Below, piece by piece: positions 25,327 through 34,717 of a stretch of 64,000 nucleotides of DNA (within the stretch, counting starts at the first letter, position 1; the number at the start of each line of letters is the position of its first letter). Below the pieces are notes generated by a model. It saw nothing but the letters and a program-made list of their open reading frames with translations, was not told the origin of the DNA and ran no database searches. The position numbers and the translations under genes were made by a program. Source of the DNA: UBA11591 sp040220895 (GTDB taxonomy: Bacteria; Bacteroidota; Bacteroidia; Flavobacteriales_E; Vicingaceae); contig JAVJVY010000008.1 in NCBI GenBank assembly GCA_040220895.1, forward strand, positions 214,104 to 278,103, given 5' to 3'.

Positions 25327-25938
25327 ATGATAATATTAGGTGCAGGAGGGCATGCCAAAGATCTTGTCAGCCTATTGGCAAAAGAATCGAAAGGGTCAAT
25401 CACTTTTTTTGATGATACAGGAAATTTTACACCGGAGGATCTATTTTTAGGTGCGTACAAAATGATTACGGATTTAAAGAGCTTGGCGCTGGCCTTTCAA
25501 AAAGATCCATCTGCTTTGATCGCAACAGGCGGTATAGAGCAACGCCGTGCTCTTTACCAAAAATGCACCAATGCAGGTGGCGAAGTGGTTAATTATATAG
25601 GACCACAGTCCCTGGTCAGTGAATTTGCCGTCATTCATCATTCGGTCATGATCATGCCACAAGCTTTTATCAGCAGCGAGACGAACATTGGTAAGGGTAC
25701 ATTGGTGAATCGGGCGGCAGGAATTCACCACGATTCCAGCATCGGAAATTTTTGCGAAATCGGTCCGGGTGCTCAAATACTCGGTCGGTGTACCATTGGC
25801 AATGACGTGAGTATTGGCGCTGGAGCCATTGTTTTGCCAGACTTGGTTATTGGTGATCATTGCGTGGTCGGAGCGGGGTCGGTAGTGACCAATGACCTGC
25901 CAAATAATTCAACCGTAAAAGGAATTCCTGCAAAATGA
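25327..25938 (+). CDS. NeuD/PglD-like sugar O/N-acyltransferase
   Basis: 203 residues. The N-terminal small Rossmann-like domain (MIILGAGGHAKDLVSLLAKE) is typical of the NeuD/PglD/PerB family. A left-handed beta-helix with hexapeptide repeats follows (NIGKGTLVNRAAGIHHDSSI, TIGNDVSIGAGAIVLPDLVI) and ends with NNSTVKGIPAK. It probably acetylates an amino sugar or sialic-acid-like sugar precursor with acetyl-CoA. His in GIHHDSSIG is the probable base. Unusually, it sits between wzm and wzt and overlaps wzt by ATGA. The substrate is unknown; the DegT aminotransferase at 28769 could supply an amino sugar. Confidence 0.88.
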   Translation: MIILGAGGHAKDLVSLLAKESKGSITFFDDTGNFTPEDLFLGAYKMITDLKSLALAFQKDPSALIATGGIEQRRALYQKCTNAGGEVVNYIGPQSLVSEFAVIHHSVMIMPQAFISSETNIGKGTLVNRAAGIHHDSSIGNFCEIGPGAQILGRCTIGNDVSIGAGAIVLPDLVIGDHCVVGAGSVVTNDLPNNSTVKGIPAK

Positions 25939-27215
25939 AGGATGAGAAAAAATCCGTGATTGAGGTAGAGAATCTCTCAAAGTTATACCGTCTGGGTCAA
26001 ATTGGCACGGGAACCATTTCACATGACCTGAATCGATGGTATGCTCAATTGCGGGGAAAGGAAGATCCATATGCCAAGGTTGGAAGCATTAACGATCGAA
26101 AGGCCGCTGCCAAGAAAGGCGAAAGTGTTTGGGCACTCCGTGACATCAATCTGTCTGTACAACGGGGTGAAGTTCTTGGAATAATCGGAAAAAACGGAGC
26201 CGGCAAGAGCACTCTGCTTAAATTGTTAAGTAGAATAACTTCTCCGACTTCAGGGTCAATAAAGATTAAGGGCAGGGTGGCAAGTTTGTTGGAAGTTGGG
26301 ACCGGATTTCATCCCGAAATGACCGGGCGTGAGAATATTTACATGAATGGCACCATCATGGGGATGAAAAAACGCGAAATCGACGGCAAGCTGGATGACA
26401 TTGTCGGGTTCGCCGGTATTGCCAAATACCTGGACACTCCGGTAAAAAGGTATTCCAGCGGTATGACGGTAAGGTTAGGCTTTTCCATTGCCGCTTTTTT
26501 GGAACCCGAGATACTTATTGTAGATGAAGTACTGGCCGTTGGTGATGCGGAATTTCAAAAAATGGCCGTGGGAAAGATGAAGGATGTCAGCAGTCAGGAC
26601 GGACGAACAGTGTTGTTTGTTAGCCATAACATGGTAGCCGTGCGCTCATTTTGTACGCGAGGTCTGTTATTGGAAAATGGCGGCATTGTTGCCGATGGTG
26701 AAGTTGCGAATGTGGTTGACCAATACCTTCAGGGAACGTTCGATGAAAGTGGGGTCGTGCGCCCAATATCTCAAAACGGTATTTCCGTCTTGTCTTACAA
26801 GATCGAATCTGAAGATGCCGATGACATGATCTATTGTGATCGCGCTTTTTCCATTGAACTATTGGTTAAGAACGACATCGATTTTGTGCGAAACATAGAC
26901 GTGAGCATGGTGTTTAAATATGAAACGGGCGAAGATGTATTTTTGACAAGCAGCATTTTTCAGGAGCAAGCAATCGCCCTGGGTAAGGATGAGTCGGGTC
27001 GCTTTAAAATTGATGTACCAAAGAATCTTTTGAACGTCGGTATGTTCTCCATCGATCTGCTGGTGGTTGAGGCAAATAATAAAGTGGCCCTGAGAGAAAA
27101 CGATTATTTGCAAATCAACGTTTCAAATTCAGAAGTTTTTTCAAAAGGATGGATCGGCAAGACCAGAGGGTCCATCAAACCGAACCTCACTTGGCACGTT
27201 AGTAAAATTGACTAG
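25935..27215 (+). CDS. wzt: ABC exporter ATPase with C-terminal glycan-binding domain (Wzt)
   Basis: 426 residues. The nucleotide-binding domain (about 8-255) has Walker A GIIGKNGAGKST (82-93), signature YSSGMTVRLG (about 174-183), Walker B ILIVDEVLAVGD (about 196-207) and the H-loop VLFVSHNMVAV. The C-terminal extension (about 275-426) has the pattern of the Wzt_C beta-sandwich (YCDRAFSIELLVKN, NVGMFSIDLLVVEANNK) that in O-antigen exporters recognises a capped non-reducing end. It energises export through Wzm. Such a domain suggests the polymer here ends in a chemical cap; the methyl-, sulfo- or carbamoyltransferases of the operon are candidates for making it. Confidence 0.95.
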   Translation: MKDEKKSVIEVENLSKLYRLGQIGTGTISHDLNRWYAQLRGKEDPYAKVGSINDRKAAAKKGESVWALRDINLSVQRGEVLGIIGKNGAGKSTLLKLLSRITSPTSGSIKIKGRVASLLEVGTGFHPEMTGRENIYMNGTIMGMKKREIDGKLDDIVGFAGIAKYLDTPVKRYSSGMTVRLGFSIAAFLEPEILIVDEVLAVGDAEFQKMAVGKMKDVSSQDGRTVLFVSHNMVAVRSFCTRGLLLENGGIVADGEVANVVDQYLQGTFDESGVVRPISQNGISVLSYKIESEDADDMIYCDRAFSIELLVKNDIDFVRNIDVSMVFKYETGEDVFLTSSIFQEQAIALGKDESGRFKIDVPKNLLNVGMFSIDLLVVEANNKVALRENDYLQINVSNSEVFSKGWIGKTRGSIKPNLTWHVSKID

Positions 27216-27972
27216 AATCCTAATAATTTTGGGTACGCACCGCAGCGGGTCCAACTTCGTGGCAGATGTGCTAAATCAGCGAGATTGCCTTATTTTGGGT
27301 GAAGTCTTCGACGCCTTTTTTCTTAAGAATCAACGAGGTCATTTGATAAAAGGCATGTCAATTTACGACCTGCTGCCAAATTCCGGTATTCCATCGCTTT
27401 TTGCTCTTCGATACAAAAATCCACCGTTGTTCTTATTTCGTTTGTTGAGATCTTTAAATCGGGTCACTGCTAAAGAATACGTGGGCTTCAGGCTATTCTA
27501 CAACCAATTGAATGCTTCTCGCAGGGTTTATTGGACCATTTCAATATTGAGATATCTCCCCTTTGTTCGATTCGTACATCTCAGGCGCAGAAATCTTCTC
27601 CATTCCTTCATCAGCTTGGAAAAAGCAAAAGTATCCAGATCTTTTGGCAGCCTTGGAAAAGAAGATAAAAAACGCACAGAGATTACCTTCGATATTGCGC
27701 AATATGAGAAGTACCGCGATCGCATCGCCCGGGAAATTAAAAAATACGACGAATGGATGGGTAAAGGCGACGTGAAAATCATCTATGAAGATCTATTATC
27801 GGATGAAGATCAATGGAACAGCTTGGGCAATGAATTGGGCATAATAGGTTTATCAAATAAGTCAACCTTGAATAAACAAAGCAGGGAACCATTTAATGGC
27901 ATTTCCAATCTGAAAGAAGTTGAATCCTTTCTGGAAAAAGAGAATGACCGCTTATTCTTGGTGAAATCATGA
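27208..27972 (+). CDS. Sulfotransferase
   Basis: 254 residues. The 5'-phosphosulfate loop LGTHRSGSNFVAD lies at 8-20, and the 3'-phosphate region VHLRRRNLLHSFISLEKAK lies at 123-141. VKIIYEDLLSDE followed by LGNELGI is the usual late sulfotransferase segment. It resembles Stf0/LPS-sulfotransferase-type enzymes using PAPS, probably acting on a cytoplasmic glycan intermediate. The start is TTG at 27208, overlapping the wzt stop by 8 bp; no ATG lies before the P-loop. Its stop overlaps the next sulfotransferase by ATGA. Confidence 0.88.
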   Translation: MTRILIILGTHRSGSNFVADVLNQRDCLILGEVFDAFFLKNQRGHLIKGMSIYDLLPNSGIPSLFALRYKNPPLFLFRLLRSLNRVTAKEYVGFRLFYNQLNASRRVYWTISILRYLPFVRFVHLRRRNLLHSFISLEKAKVSRSFGSLGKEDKKRTEITFDIAQYEKYRDRIAREIKKYDEWMGKGDVKIIYEDLLSDEDQWNSLGNELGIIGLSNKSTLNKQSREPFNGISNLKEVESFLEKENDRLFLVKS

Positions 27973-28772
27973 AAGTTGGCGCATTCATCATCGGAGCTCA
28001 AAAAGCGGGTACGACGTCATTGTTTAATCACCTGGCCCTGCATTCCAATTTATTAACCGCTAAAGTCAAAGAACTCAATTATTTCTCTTCGGACAAGAAT
28101 TTTGAAAAAGGGACATTCTGGTACCATCGTCAATTCGGCCCGAATTGGATCAAATCCCTTCTCCAGTCAAATGCGACCTACCTAGATGCTACCCCGGAAT
28201 ACCTTTATTACCCACAAGTTGCTCGTCGAATTAAAGAATATAATCCAAAGGCCCGCTTCATTGTATTACTCAGAAATCCCATAGATCGGGCATTCTCGGC
28301 ATGGAATATGTTTAAGAATTTGCATGAAATCGGCCTTGATGAGACAGAAAAATACATCCGGTTCTATGACCAGGAGGTATATTCCGCATTATATAGGTTA
28401 TTATCAACACCTGAATTTCCATCTTTTATCGAGTCAATTGAATCGGAATTAAAAAGTCAGTCCATTGAGCCAAGCTTTCTTAAAAGGGGATTGTATGCGC
28501 GTCAGTTAAAGCCTTATTTCGAATTATTCTCGAAGGAATCGATTATGGTGATTGAAGAAAATGAATTCAGAGAAAATACGAGATTTGTGCTGGATCGATG
28601 TACGGATCATTTGAAACTCCCCAAGGCAAATTGGCCGAACAATTTCAATGAATTCCATTCAAGAACTTACCTCGACAAACTTAGCGATGAAGAAAGGCGG
28701 TTACTGGTTGATTATTATAAGGAACCGAATAAAGAATTGTTCAGCTTACTCGGAAAAAATTACTTCTGGTGA
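27969..28772 (+). CDS. Heparan-sulfate-type sulfotransferase
   Basis: 267 residues. Classical sulfotransferase-1/NST-like fold: FIIGAQKAGTTSLFNHL (7-23) binds the 5'-phosphosulfate, KELNYFSSD and LDATPEYLYYP follow, and RFIVLLRNPIDRAFSAWNMF (96-115) binds the 3'-phosphate. The KRGLYARQLKPYFELF motif is typical of the heparan N/O-sulfotransferase relatives. PAPS-dependent sulfation of the exported glycan is the likely role. It overlaps both neighbours by 4 bp, the downstream aminotransferase starting with GTG inside its stop. No PAPS synthesis genes are in the window. Confidence 0.92.
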   Translation: MKVGAFIIGAQKAGTTSLFNHLALHSNLLTAKVKELNYFSSDKNFEKGTFWYHRQFGPNWIKSLLQSNATYLDATPEYLYYPQVARRIKEYNPKARFIVLLRNPIDRAFSAWNMFKNLHEIGLDETEKYIRFYDQEVYSALYRLLSTPEFPSFIESIESELKSQSIEPSFLKRGLYARQLKPYFELFSKESIMVIEENEFRENTRFVLDRCTDHLKLPKANWPNNFNEFHSRTYLDKLSDEERRLLVDYYKEPNKELFSLLGKNYFW

Positions 28773-29845
28773 AAGAGATTAGCGTAACCAAGCCGTTTAT
28801 GCCTCCTATTGAAGAGTACCAATCAATGGTACAAGCCATATGGAGCCGGGAGTGGCTGACAAATGATGGTCCGGTATTGAAGGACTTTGAAAGCAAAATG
28901 ATGGAAGTGATCGACACCAGAAACTTCTTATTCGTTTCAAATGGCACGGTCGCACTGCAAATAGCCATTGAGTCTCTGGGAATTACGGGTTCAGTATTAA
29001 CCACACCCTTCTCGTACATTGCCACCAGTACTTCAATTCTTTGGCAAAAATGCAAGCCTGTATTTGTAGACATTGATCCCCGGACCTTCAACGTAGATGC
29101 AGACCTTATCAAGGGCGCAATAAGCGATGAAATAGGTGGTATGCTCTTCACCCATGTTTTTGGCAATCCCTGTGAAGTAGATCGGATTGAGGCCATTGCC
29201 AACGCACATGGAATTCCTGTCATTTATGACGCTGCACATGCCTTTGGCACCAGAATTAACGGAAAAGAGGTCATGTTGCGTGGTGACATCAGCTGTACGA
29301 GTTTTCATGCCACGAAGCTATTTCATACTGTGGAAGGCGGCGGCGTTGTTTCCGGGAATACGCAGATTCACGAGAAGCTGGCTCTAATGAGAAATTTTGG
29401 TCACAACGGTTTTTATAAGTTTGAAGGAATAGGAATAAACGGCAAGAACTCGGAATTTCACGCCGCCATGGGAATTTGCAACCTGAAGTACCTTCAAGAA
29501 ATCCTTAAGGACAGAAAAAGGATTTACAATACTTACAAATCCTTCCTAACAGAAGGTAAGTGTCAATTCCAACAAATAGGCAAGGGTGTAGATCATAATG
29601 CCAGTTATTTTCCAATAGTTTTGAAAAGTTGGGAGCAGGCAGAAGCAGTGATCTCAACTCTGCGGGAACAAGAAATTTCTCCAAGAAGGTATTTTTACCC
29701 TTCGCTGAATACCCTTTATGATTCTTCTCAATTATGCCCGGTGAGCGAAGACATTGCTGCTCGAATTTTGTGTCTGCCGGTGTATTTTGGACTCGAAGAT
29801 GAAGATATAAAGAGGATTTGCAGTTTGGTGAACGGAGTCATCTGA
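28769..29845 (+). CDS. DegT/DnrJ/EryC1-family nucleotide-sugar aminotransferase
   Basis: 358 residues. PLP enzyme with FVSNGTVALQIAIESL, VIYDAAHAFGTRING (Asp154) and the PLP lysine Lys183 in FHATKLFHTVEGGGVV, then MRNFGHNGF. The HATKLFHTVEGG form resembles VioA/FdtB-like 4-amino-4,6-dideoxyhexose or 3-amino-sugar aminotransferases more than the WbpE-like paralogue at 11376. The likely product is a dTDP- or UDP-amino sugar for this glycan, which the NeuD-like transferase could acetylate. GTG start overlapping the sulfotransferase stop (GTGA). A 40-bp gap follows. Confidence 0.9.
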   Translation: MKEISVTKPFMPPIEEYQSMVQAIWSREWLTNDGPVLKDFESKMMEVIDTRNFLFVSNGTVALQIAIESLGITGSVLTTPFSYIATSTSILWQKCKPVFVDIDPRTFNVDADLIKGAISDEIGGMLFTHVFGNPCEVDRIEAIANAHGIPVIYDAAHAFGTRINGKEVMLRGDISCTSFHATKLFHTVEGGGVVSGNTQIHEKLALMRNFGHNGFYKFEGIGINGKNSEFHAAMGICNLKYLQEILKDRKRIYNTYKSFLTEGKCQFQQIGKGVDHNASYFPIVLKSWEQAEAVISTLREQEISPRRYFYPSLNTLYDSSQLCPVSEDIAARILCLPVYFGLEDEDIKRICSLVNGVI

Positions 29846-29885
29846 TTACCTTCGCCGCTCGGTTTTAATAGAATATTCAGATTAA

Positions 29886-30794
29886 ATGGTTTCTGTTGTC
29901 GTAATTACATTCAAGCACGAGCAATTCATCGCTAAAACGCTGGATTCCATTCTTGCTCAAAAAAGAGACTTTGACTTGGAAATACTCATAGGTGAAGATT
30001 GCAGCCCTGATTCAACGCGTCAAATTTGCGAGGATTACCAGAAGAAACATTCAGACATCATTCGATTATTGCCGTCCAAAGAGAATCTTGGGGTCAATAA
30101 AAATATTCTACGAACTATTTCGGAATCTAAAGGCGACTACATTGCCTTTTGTGAAGGAGATGACTATTGGATAGACCAGCACAAACTCCAGAAACAGGTA
30201 GATTTTTTAACTGAGAATCCCTTGTGTTTCATGTCCACACACGACGCTGTGGTTATGCAAGACGGAAAGGAAACGGGTCTGTACTCCGAACTTCCTGGCA
30301 ATGCGATGAAGGGGAAGTATAAGCGCATTTTCACCACCGAAGATACCTTTGAAGGTTGGTTTCTGCATACCGCTACCCTTATGCATCGAAACAAAAAACT
30401 GGATTATCCTTCTATACTTTATGAGGCCTTCAGTTTCGACGTCGCGTATATTTCCATTCTTTCAAAACACGGAACCATTGGCTACATCGATCAAGCCATG
30501 AGCTGCTATCGCAAACATCCCGGAGGTATCTCTTTTACGGGCTGGAAAAAAGGCAATTATTATTTAAATTGGCTTACCATGTATGATGCCCTTGATGAGT
30601 ACTTCGATTTCAAATACCACAAGCAGATATCAAAGGCAAAAGAAAAAAACTGCTACTGGTATTTTGAAAAAATTGAAAGAGAAAGCAATGAATTGATCCG
30701 CAAAATGGGTCGTGGAGAACTGGACGTCAGCTACCCTATGCTACTCAGGATAATCAAAGGTTATTTTCGTCGCAAACTAAAGAGAATCAAGTAG
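29886..30794 (+). CDS. Glycosyltransferase family 2
   Basis: 302 residues. The GT-A fold starts with MVSVVVITFKHEQFIAKTLDS. DCSPDST and the metal-binding GDDYW (91-95) follow, and FDVAYISILSKHG and CYRKHPGGIS are typical of the acceptor half. The basic C-terminus (KGYFRRKLKRIK) suggests membrane association. It adds one sugar from a nucleotide donor; donor and acceptor are unknown. The next gene starts 3 bp later. Confidence 0.92.
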   Translation: MVSVVVITFKHEQFIAKTLDSILAQKRDFDLEILIGEDCSPDSTRQICEDYQKKHSDIIRLLPSKENLGVNKNILRTISESKGDYIAFCEGDDYWIDQHKLQKQVDFLTENPLCFMSTHDAVVMQDGKETGLYSELPGNAMKGKYKRIFTTEDTFEGWFLHTATLMHRNKKLDYPSILYEAFSFDVAYISILSKHGTIGYIDQAMSCYRKHPGGISFTGWKKGNYYLNWLTMYDALDEYFDFKYHKQISKAKEKNCYWYFEKIERESNELIRKMGRGELDVSYPMLLRIIKGYFRRKLKRIK

Positions 30795-30797
30795 GCG

Positions 30798-31625
30798 GTG
30801 AAGGGTCTTAAAATCATCGGTCGACTTACGAATAAGCTTAAACGAACCTGGAGGCTCGTGACAGCTCCACTGCGCAAATCGCCTGACTTCATCATAATTG
30901 GAGCTCAAAAAAGCGGAACATCTTCGCTCTTCACATACTTGGAGCAGCACCCCGATGTGGCATTGAGTGAGATTAAAGAACTCCATTATTTTGATGATCA
31001 TTATCATTTGGGAATGAACAAATACAAACGTCACTTCCCATTTCTATGGAGCCATAAGAAATGCGGTGAAGCTTCGCCGTATTATTTTTTTCACCCAAGC
31101 GTTCCCAAAAGAATTCACCAGTCTTTAAAAGGGACAAAATTTATCGTAATGCTAAGGGACCCGGTAAAAAGAGCTTATTCCCATTATAAACACATGTTAA
31201 GGTATGATGGGGTAGAAGAACTGGATTTTCTTGATGCGCTAAAGGCAGAACCCGAAAGACTTCTTGGGGAAAATGAGAAATTGAAAGCAGAAGAAATACA
31301 ATGGAGCAGCAATCACACCAGATTTTCCTATACTTCCAGAGGAAGGTATGCCGAACAGATCAATGAGTGGTTGGAATTCTTTGAAATGGATTGTTTTCAT
31401 TTTATAAAGAGTGAGTCCTTTTTTAAAAATACTTTTCAAGAGATGAACAAGGTCTATGACTTTCTCGAACTGGAGCCTTTTACTGGCATTAACTTAGCGG
31501 CACAAAACAAAGGAAAATATGAAGATGCACCTTCTCAAGAAGCAATTGACTTTATAAGAGAGAACCTTAAGGAAGACCAGGAAGAGTTAATCAAACTACT
31601 TGGAAAGGAATTTTCATGGGATTGA
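30798..31625 (+). CDS. Heparan-sulfate-type sulfotransferase
   Basis: 275 residues. A basic N-terminal extension of about 30 residues (LTNKLKRTWRLVTAPLRK) is followed by FIIIGAQKSGTSSLFTYLEQ (31-50), KELHYFDDHYHLG, GEASPYYFFHP and FIVMLRDPVKRAYSHYKHML (115-134). FSYTSRGRYAEQINEWLEFF matches the family's GRYAEQL-like motif. PAPS-dependent glycan sulfotransferase, a paralogue of the 27969 gene but clearly diverged. GTG start 3 bp after the preceding glycosyltransferase. Confidence 0.92.
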   Translation: MKGLKIIGRLTNKLKRTWRLVTAPLRKSPDFIIIGAQKSGTSSLFTYLEQHPDVALSEIKELHYFDDHYHLGMNKYKRHFPFLWSHKKCGEASPYYFFHPSVPKRIHQSLKGTKFIVMLRDPVKRAYSHYKHMLRYDGVEELDFLDALKAEPERLLGENEKLKAEEIQWSSNHTRFSYTSRGRYAEQINEWLEFFEMDCFHFIKSESFFKNTFQEMNKVYDFLELEPFTGINLAAQNKGKYEDAPSQEAIDFIRENLKEDQEELIKLLGKEFSWD

Positions 31626-31634
31626 ATAGAAATC

Positions 31635-32654
31635 ATGAATAAAAAGGTTTCCATAATAACCCCCTCCTTCAATAGGGCAAATGTGATTGGTGAAACCGCC
31701 CAGTCAATTTTTGACCAAGATTATGAAAACTGGGAATGGGTCATCGTAGATGACGGATCTACCGATGATTCCATTGCACTTATTTCTTCATATTGTGAAA
31801 AGGATAACAGGGTAAAACTCTTTCCAAGGGACAGGGAACCCAAAGGCGCTGCGACCTGCCGGAACATTGCCGTAGAGCATTGCACAGGTGACTACCTGAT
31901 TTTTCTTGACACCGACGACCTGATAGCACCCTTTTGTTTGAGTCAGCGGGTCACTTGCGCGGGGGAACACCCCGATGCAGATTTTGCCATTTTCCCCATG
32001 TTGCTTTTCAAAAAAGAACGGAATGACCTCAACCTGCTATGGAACACTGATAAAGAGACCAATGATCTGGAACGATTCTTGACTTATGATCCAATATGTC
32101 AGGGAACCGGAACCATTTGGCAAAAGCAGTCTTTTGTGAATGTTGGAATGTGGGACGAGGATCTGGCATTGTGGCAGGACGTAGAACTTCATCTTAGAAG
32201 TCTTCTCAAGGGTTTGAGGTACGTAAAATCAATGAACAGTCCACCAGATACGTACATCAGGATTTCGGATGAGAGTTTGTCTCGGACAAATTACCATTCA
32301 TTGCCCAAATACAGAAGCAGAAATAAAGTATTCAAGTCGGTAATTATAGCCATGAATAAGCAGCAATTGGGGGCTCATATCAAAGGGCTCAGAACCATGG
32401 GATATGACATTGTGGTGAATGGAATTTTAAGCGGTCATTTTTTTGAGGCTCAAAAACTTATTCAATTTTTAGCATCCTATCCGGTGTTTTCAAAAACTGA
32501 GTTGAGATCATTTTCACGGTATTTGAAACTGAGGAAATTCCGAATTTATAAATTGTCTTTTTTGGATGATTATCTTAGCCGAAAAATTGAGCTAATTAAA
32601 CCACTGGCCGAGAATAGCCTTGGTAAAATACCGTACAACGAAATCGAGAAATAA
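31635..32654 (+). CDS. Glycosyltransferase family 2
   Basis: 339 residues. VSIITPSFNRANVIGETAQS begins the GT-A domain, VDDGSTD (38-44) binds the nucleotide, GAATCRNIAVEHCTGDYL is the usual loop, and LDTDD (91-95) is the DXD metal motif. MWDEDLALWQDVELHLR marks the acceptor half. The C-terminal 100 residues are helical with no recognised domain. It lies 9 bp after the sulfotransferase; the epimerase ATG is 4 bp after its stop. Confidence 0.92.
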   Translation: MNKKVSIITPSFNRANVIGETAQSIFDQDYENWEWVIVDDGSTDDSIALISSYCEKDNRVKLFPRDREPKGAATCRNIAVEHCTGDYLIFLDTDDLIAPFCLSQRVTCAGEHPDADFAIFPMLLFKKERNDLNLLWNTDKETNDLERFLTYDPICQGTGTIWQKQSFVNVGMWDEDLALWQDVELHLRSLLKGLRYVKSMNSPPDTYIRISDESLSRTNYHSLPKYRSRNKVFKSVIIAMNKQQLGAHIKGLRTMGYDIVVNGILSGHFFEAQKLIQFLASYPVFSKTELRSFSRYLKLRKFRIYKLSFLDDYLSRKIELIKPLAENSLGKIPYNEIEK

Positions 32655-32658
32655 CAAC

Positions 32659-33666
32659 ATGAATTCTACCATTCTTGTAACCGGGGCCGCCGGATTTATT
32701 GGATCACATGTTTGTGATCACCTTTTGAGTCAGGGTAATCAAGTAGTTGCCTTGGATGATCTTTCAGGTGGATTCAGAGACAATGTCAATGAAAAAGCTG
32801 AGTTTGTAAAAGGGAGTATTACCGATGTTGCCTTGATCAACGAGCTTTTTGCCAAACATAAGTTCGAATACGTTTTTCACCTTGCAGCATATGCGGCCGA
32901 AGGTCTCAGCCATTTCATCAGAAATTTCAATTATCACAATAACCTGATTGGCAGCATCAATCTAATAAATGCCTCGGTTAATGCAGGTACGGTCAAGTGT
33001 TTTGTGTTTACCTCGTCTATTGCCGTTTATGGGCATAACCAATTGCCCATGAAAGAGGAAACAGTTCCGGCACCCGAGGATCCTTACGGAATAGCAAAGT
33101 ATGCTGTAGAACAAGATCTCAGGGCTGCAAAAGAAATGTTTGGTTTGGATTCAATGATCTTTAGGCCGCACAATGTTTATGGAGAGCGTCAAAACATTGG
33201 TGATCCATATAGGAATGTAGTAGGAATTTTTATGAATCAGATCATGCAGGGCAAAAAGCTTACCATTTTTGGCGATGGCTCACAAAGCCGGGCATTCAGT
33301 CACATTGACGACGTAGCACCCATCATTGCCAGCAGCATCGGTAACCCATCTGCCTACAATGAAGTATTCAATATCGGTGCCGACAAACCTTACAGTGTAA
33401 AAGAATTGGCAACCATTGTTTGTGAATCCTTTGGTGTGCCGGAGGCACTGGAATTTCTGGAAGCCCGAAACGAAGTGGATCACGCTTATTCGGACCACGC
33501 TAAGGTCAGGTCGTACTTTGGATCATTTTTTAAGAATGTAGATCTGAAAGAGGGAATAGAGCGCATGGTTGAGGATGCTAAAGCCAAAGGACCAAGACAG
33601 GGAGAAAAATTCAAGGGCATTGAAATAGAAAAGAACATGCCTCCCGCATGGAAAAAACTGATTTGA
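32659..33666 (+). CDS. NAD-dependent nucleotide-sugar epimerase/dehydratase (GalE-like SDR)
   Basis: 335 residues from the ATG at 32659, which places the Rossmann motif LVTGAAGFIGS at 6-16. An open extension to 32620 would overlap the preceding gene and is rejected. Extended-SDR features are VFHLAAYAAEG, FTSSIAVYG and the catalytic pair Tyr143/Lys147 in DPYGIAKYAVE. RPHNVYGERQN, FGDGSQSRAFSHIDD and NIGADKPYSVKEL are typical of UDP-hexose 4-epimerases and related enzymes. It supplies a nucleotide sugar; the substrate is not determined. The tail (about 310-335) is longer than in GalE. Confidence 0.9.
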   Translation: MNSTILVTGAAGFIGSHVCDHLLSQGNQVVALDDLSGGFRDNVNEKAEFVKGSITDVALINELFAKHKFEYVFHLAAYAAEGLSHFIRNFNYHNNLIGSINLINASVNAGTVKCFVFTSSIAVYGHNQLPMKEETVPAPEDPYGIAKYAVEQDLRAAKEMFGLDSMIFRPHNVYGERQNIGDPYRNVVGIFMNQIMQGKKLTIFGDGSQSRAFSHIDDVAPIIASSIGNPSAYNEVFNIGADKPYSVKELATIVCESFGVPEALEFLEARNEVDHAYSDHAKVRSYFGSFFKNVDLKEGIERMVEDAKAKGPRQGEKFKGIEIEKNMPPAWKKLI

Positions 33667-33669
33667 TCA

Positions 33670-34674
33670 ATGACGGAAATCTCCATCGTTAAGCCGCGCA
33701 TCTCAGTTATCATTCCCGTAAAGAACGAGGCAGCGAAAATTGCCAAATGCATTGACTCCATCCTCAAGCAAAGCGTTCCTGTATTTGAAATACTAGCACT
33801 TGATTCGGGATCCGATGACGGCAGTCTCGATATAATGCAGAACTATGACCTTGTGAAGGTGATTCCAATACCGCCGGATGAATTTAACCATGGCCAAACA
33901 AGAAATCTCGGAGTCGAGGTTTCCAGCGGTGATTACTGTCTCTTGACAGTGGGTGATGCCGAGGCTTATGATGAAAAATGGATTGAGAACTTAATGGCCG
34001 GGTTTACCGATGAAGAAGTGGTGGCAGTCTGCGGACAACAAGTAGTGGCCCATTTGAATGAAAATAATCCGGTAGAGTGGTTCAGGCCAGTCTCAGAGCC
34101 ACGAATCAGATCCTTTCAATTTGACAAGAGCCATTTCAATTCCTTGAGCCCCGAAGAGAAGAAAAAGGTTTGTTCCTGGGACGATGTCACAGCGATATAC
34201 AAGAGGGACGTACTGTTAGAGATACCATTCAGGCGCACTTCTTACGCCGAAGACGCGCAGTGGGCAAAGGATGCTATATTGAAAGGTAAGAAGATCGCTT
34301 ATAATCCGGCAGCCAGAGTTTATCATTACCATTTGGCCGATCCTGAATTCGCATTTAAAAAGAGCTTTACCGTATTCTATCACTTGTATCAATTTTTTGG
34401 TTTAATGCCAAAGCGTGAAGAGATGTCTGTGATGAAAAAGGCCAGGATCTTAAAACTTCTTTGGATTAGTAAGGGCATTTCATTGGCCGAAATGATGTCC
34501 TGGTACTCGTATAACATTTCACTGAATAAAGGTGTAAACCGCGCAGTTGAAACTTTTCTAACCTTATTGAAATCAGGAGAAGAGGCGTTGAATAAATATC
34601 ATGAAAAGGAATTTTCCAAACCACCTGTGCCGGTAAAATCGCACATGAAAGAAGTGAAATCGGGAAGATCATGA
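33670..34674 (+). CDS. Glycosyltransferase family 2, rhamnosyltransferase-like
   Basis: 334 residues. ISVIIPVKNEAAKIAKCIDS, DSGSDDGS and FNHGQTRNLG (72-81) follow the pattern of rhamnosyltransferases. The usual DXD is replaced by VGDAEA (94-99), as often seen in that subgroup. WDDVTAIYKRDVLLEIPF and SYAEDAQWAKDA mark the catalytic acidic residues, and YHYHLADPEFAFKKSF follows. Likely transfers a deoxyhexose. It lies 3 bp after the epimerase; a 43-bp gap follows. Confidence 0.88.
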   Translation: MTEISIVKPRISVIIPVKNEAAKIAKCIDSILKQSVPVFEILALDSGSDDGSLDIMQNYDLVKVIPIPPDEFNHGQTRNLGVEVSSGDYCLLTVGDAEAYDEKWIENLMAGFTDEEVVAVCGQQVVAHLNENNPVEWFRPVSEPRIRSFQFDKSHFNSLSPEEKKKVCSWDDVTAIYKRDVLLEIPFRRTSYAEDAQWAKDAILKGKKIAYNPAARVYHYHLADPEFAFKKSFTVFYHLYQFFGLMPKREEMSVMKKARILKLLWISKGISLAEMMSWYSYNISLNKGVNRAVETFLTLLKSGEEALNKYHEKEFSKPPVPVKSHMKEVKSGRS

Positions 34675-34717
34675 ATGTTGAATTGACAAGGCTATATTCC
34701 CAGTTGGGACCATTCAC

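Noticed and set aside
32620..32658. Longer start of the epimerase at 32620
   Set aside because: The extra residues overlap the preceding glycosyltransferase and precede the Rossmann motif without conservation; the ATG at 32659 fits.
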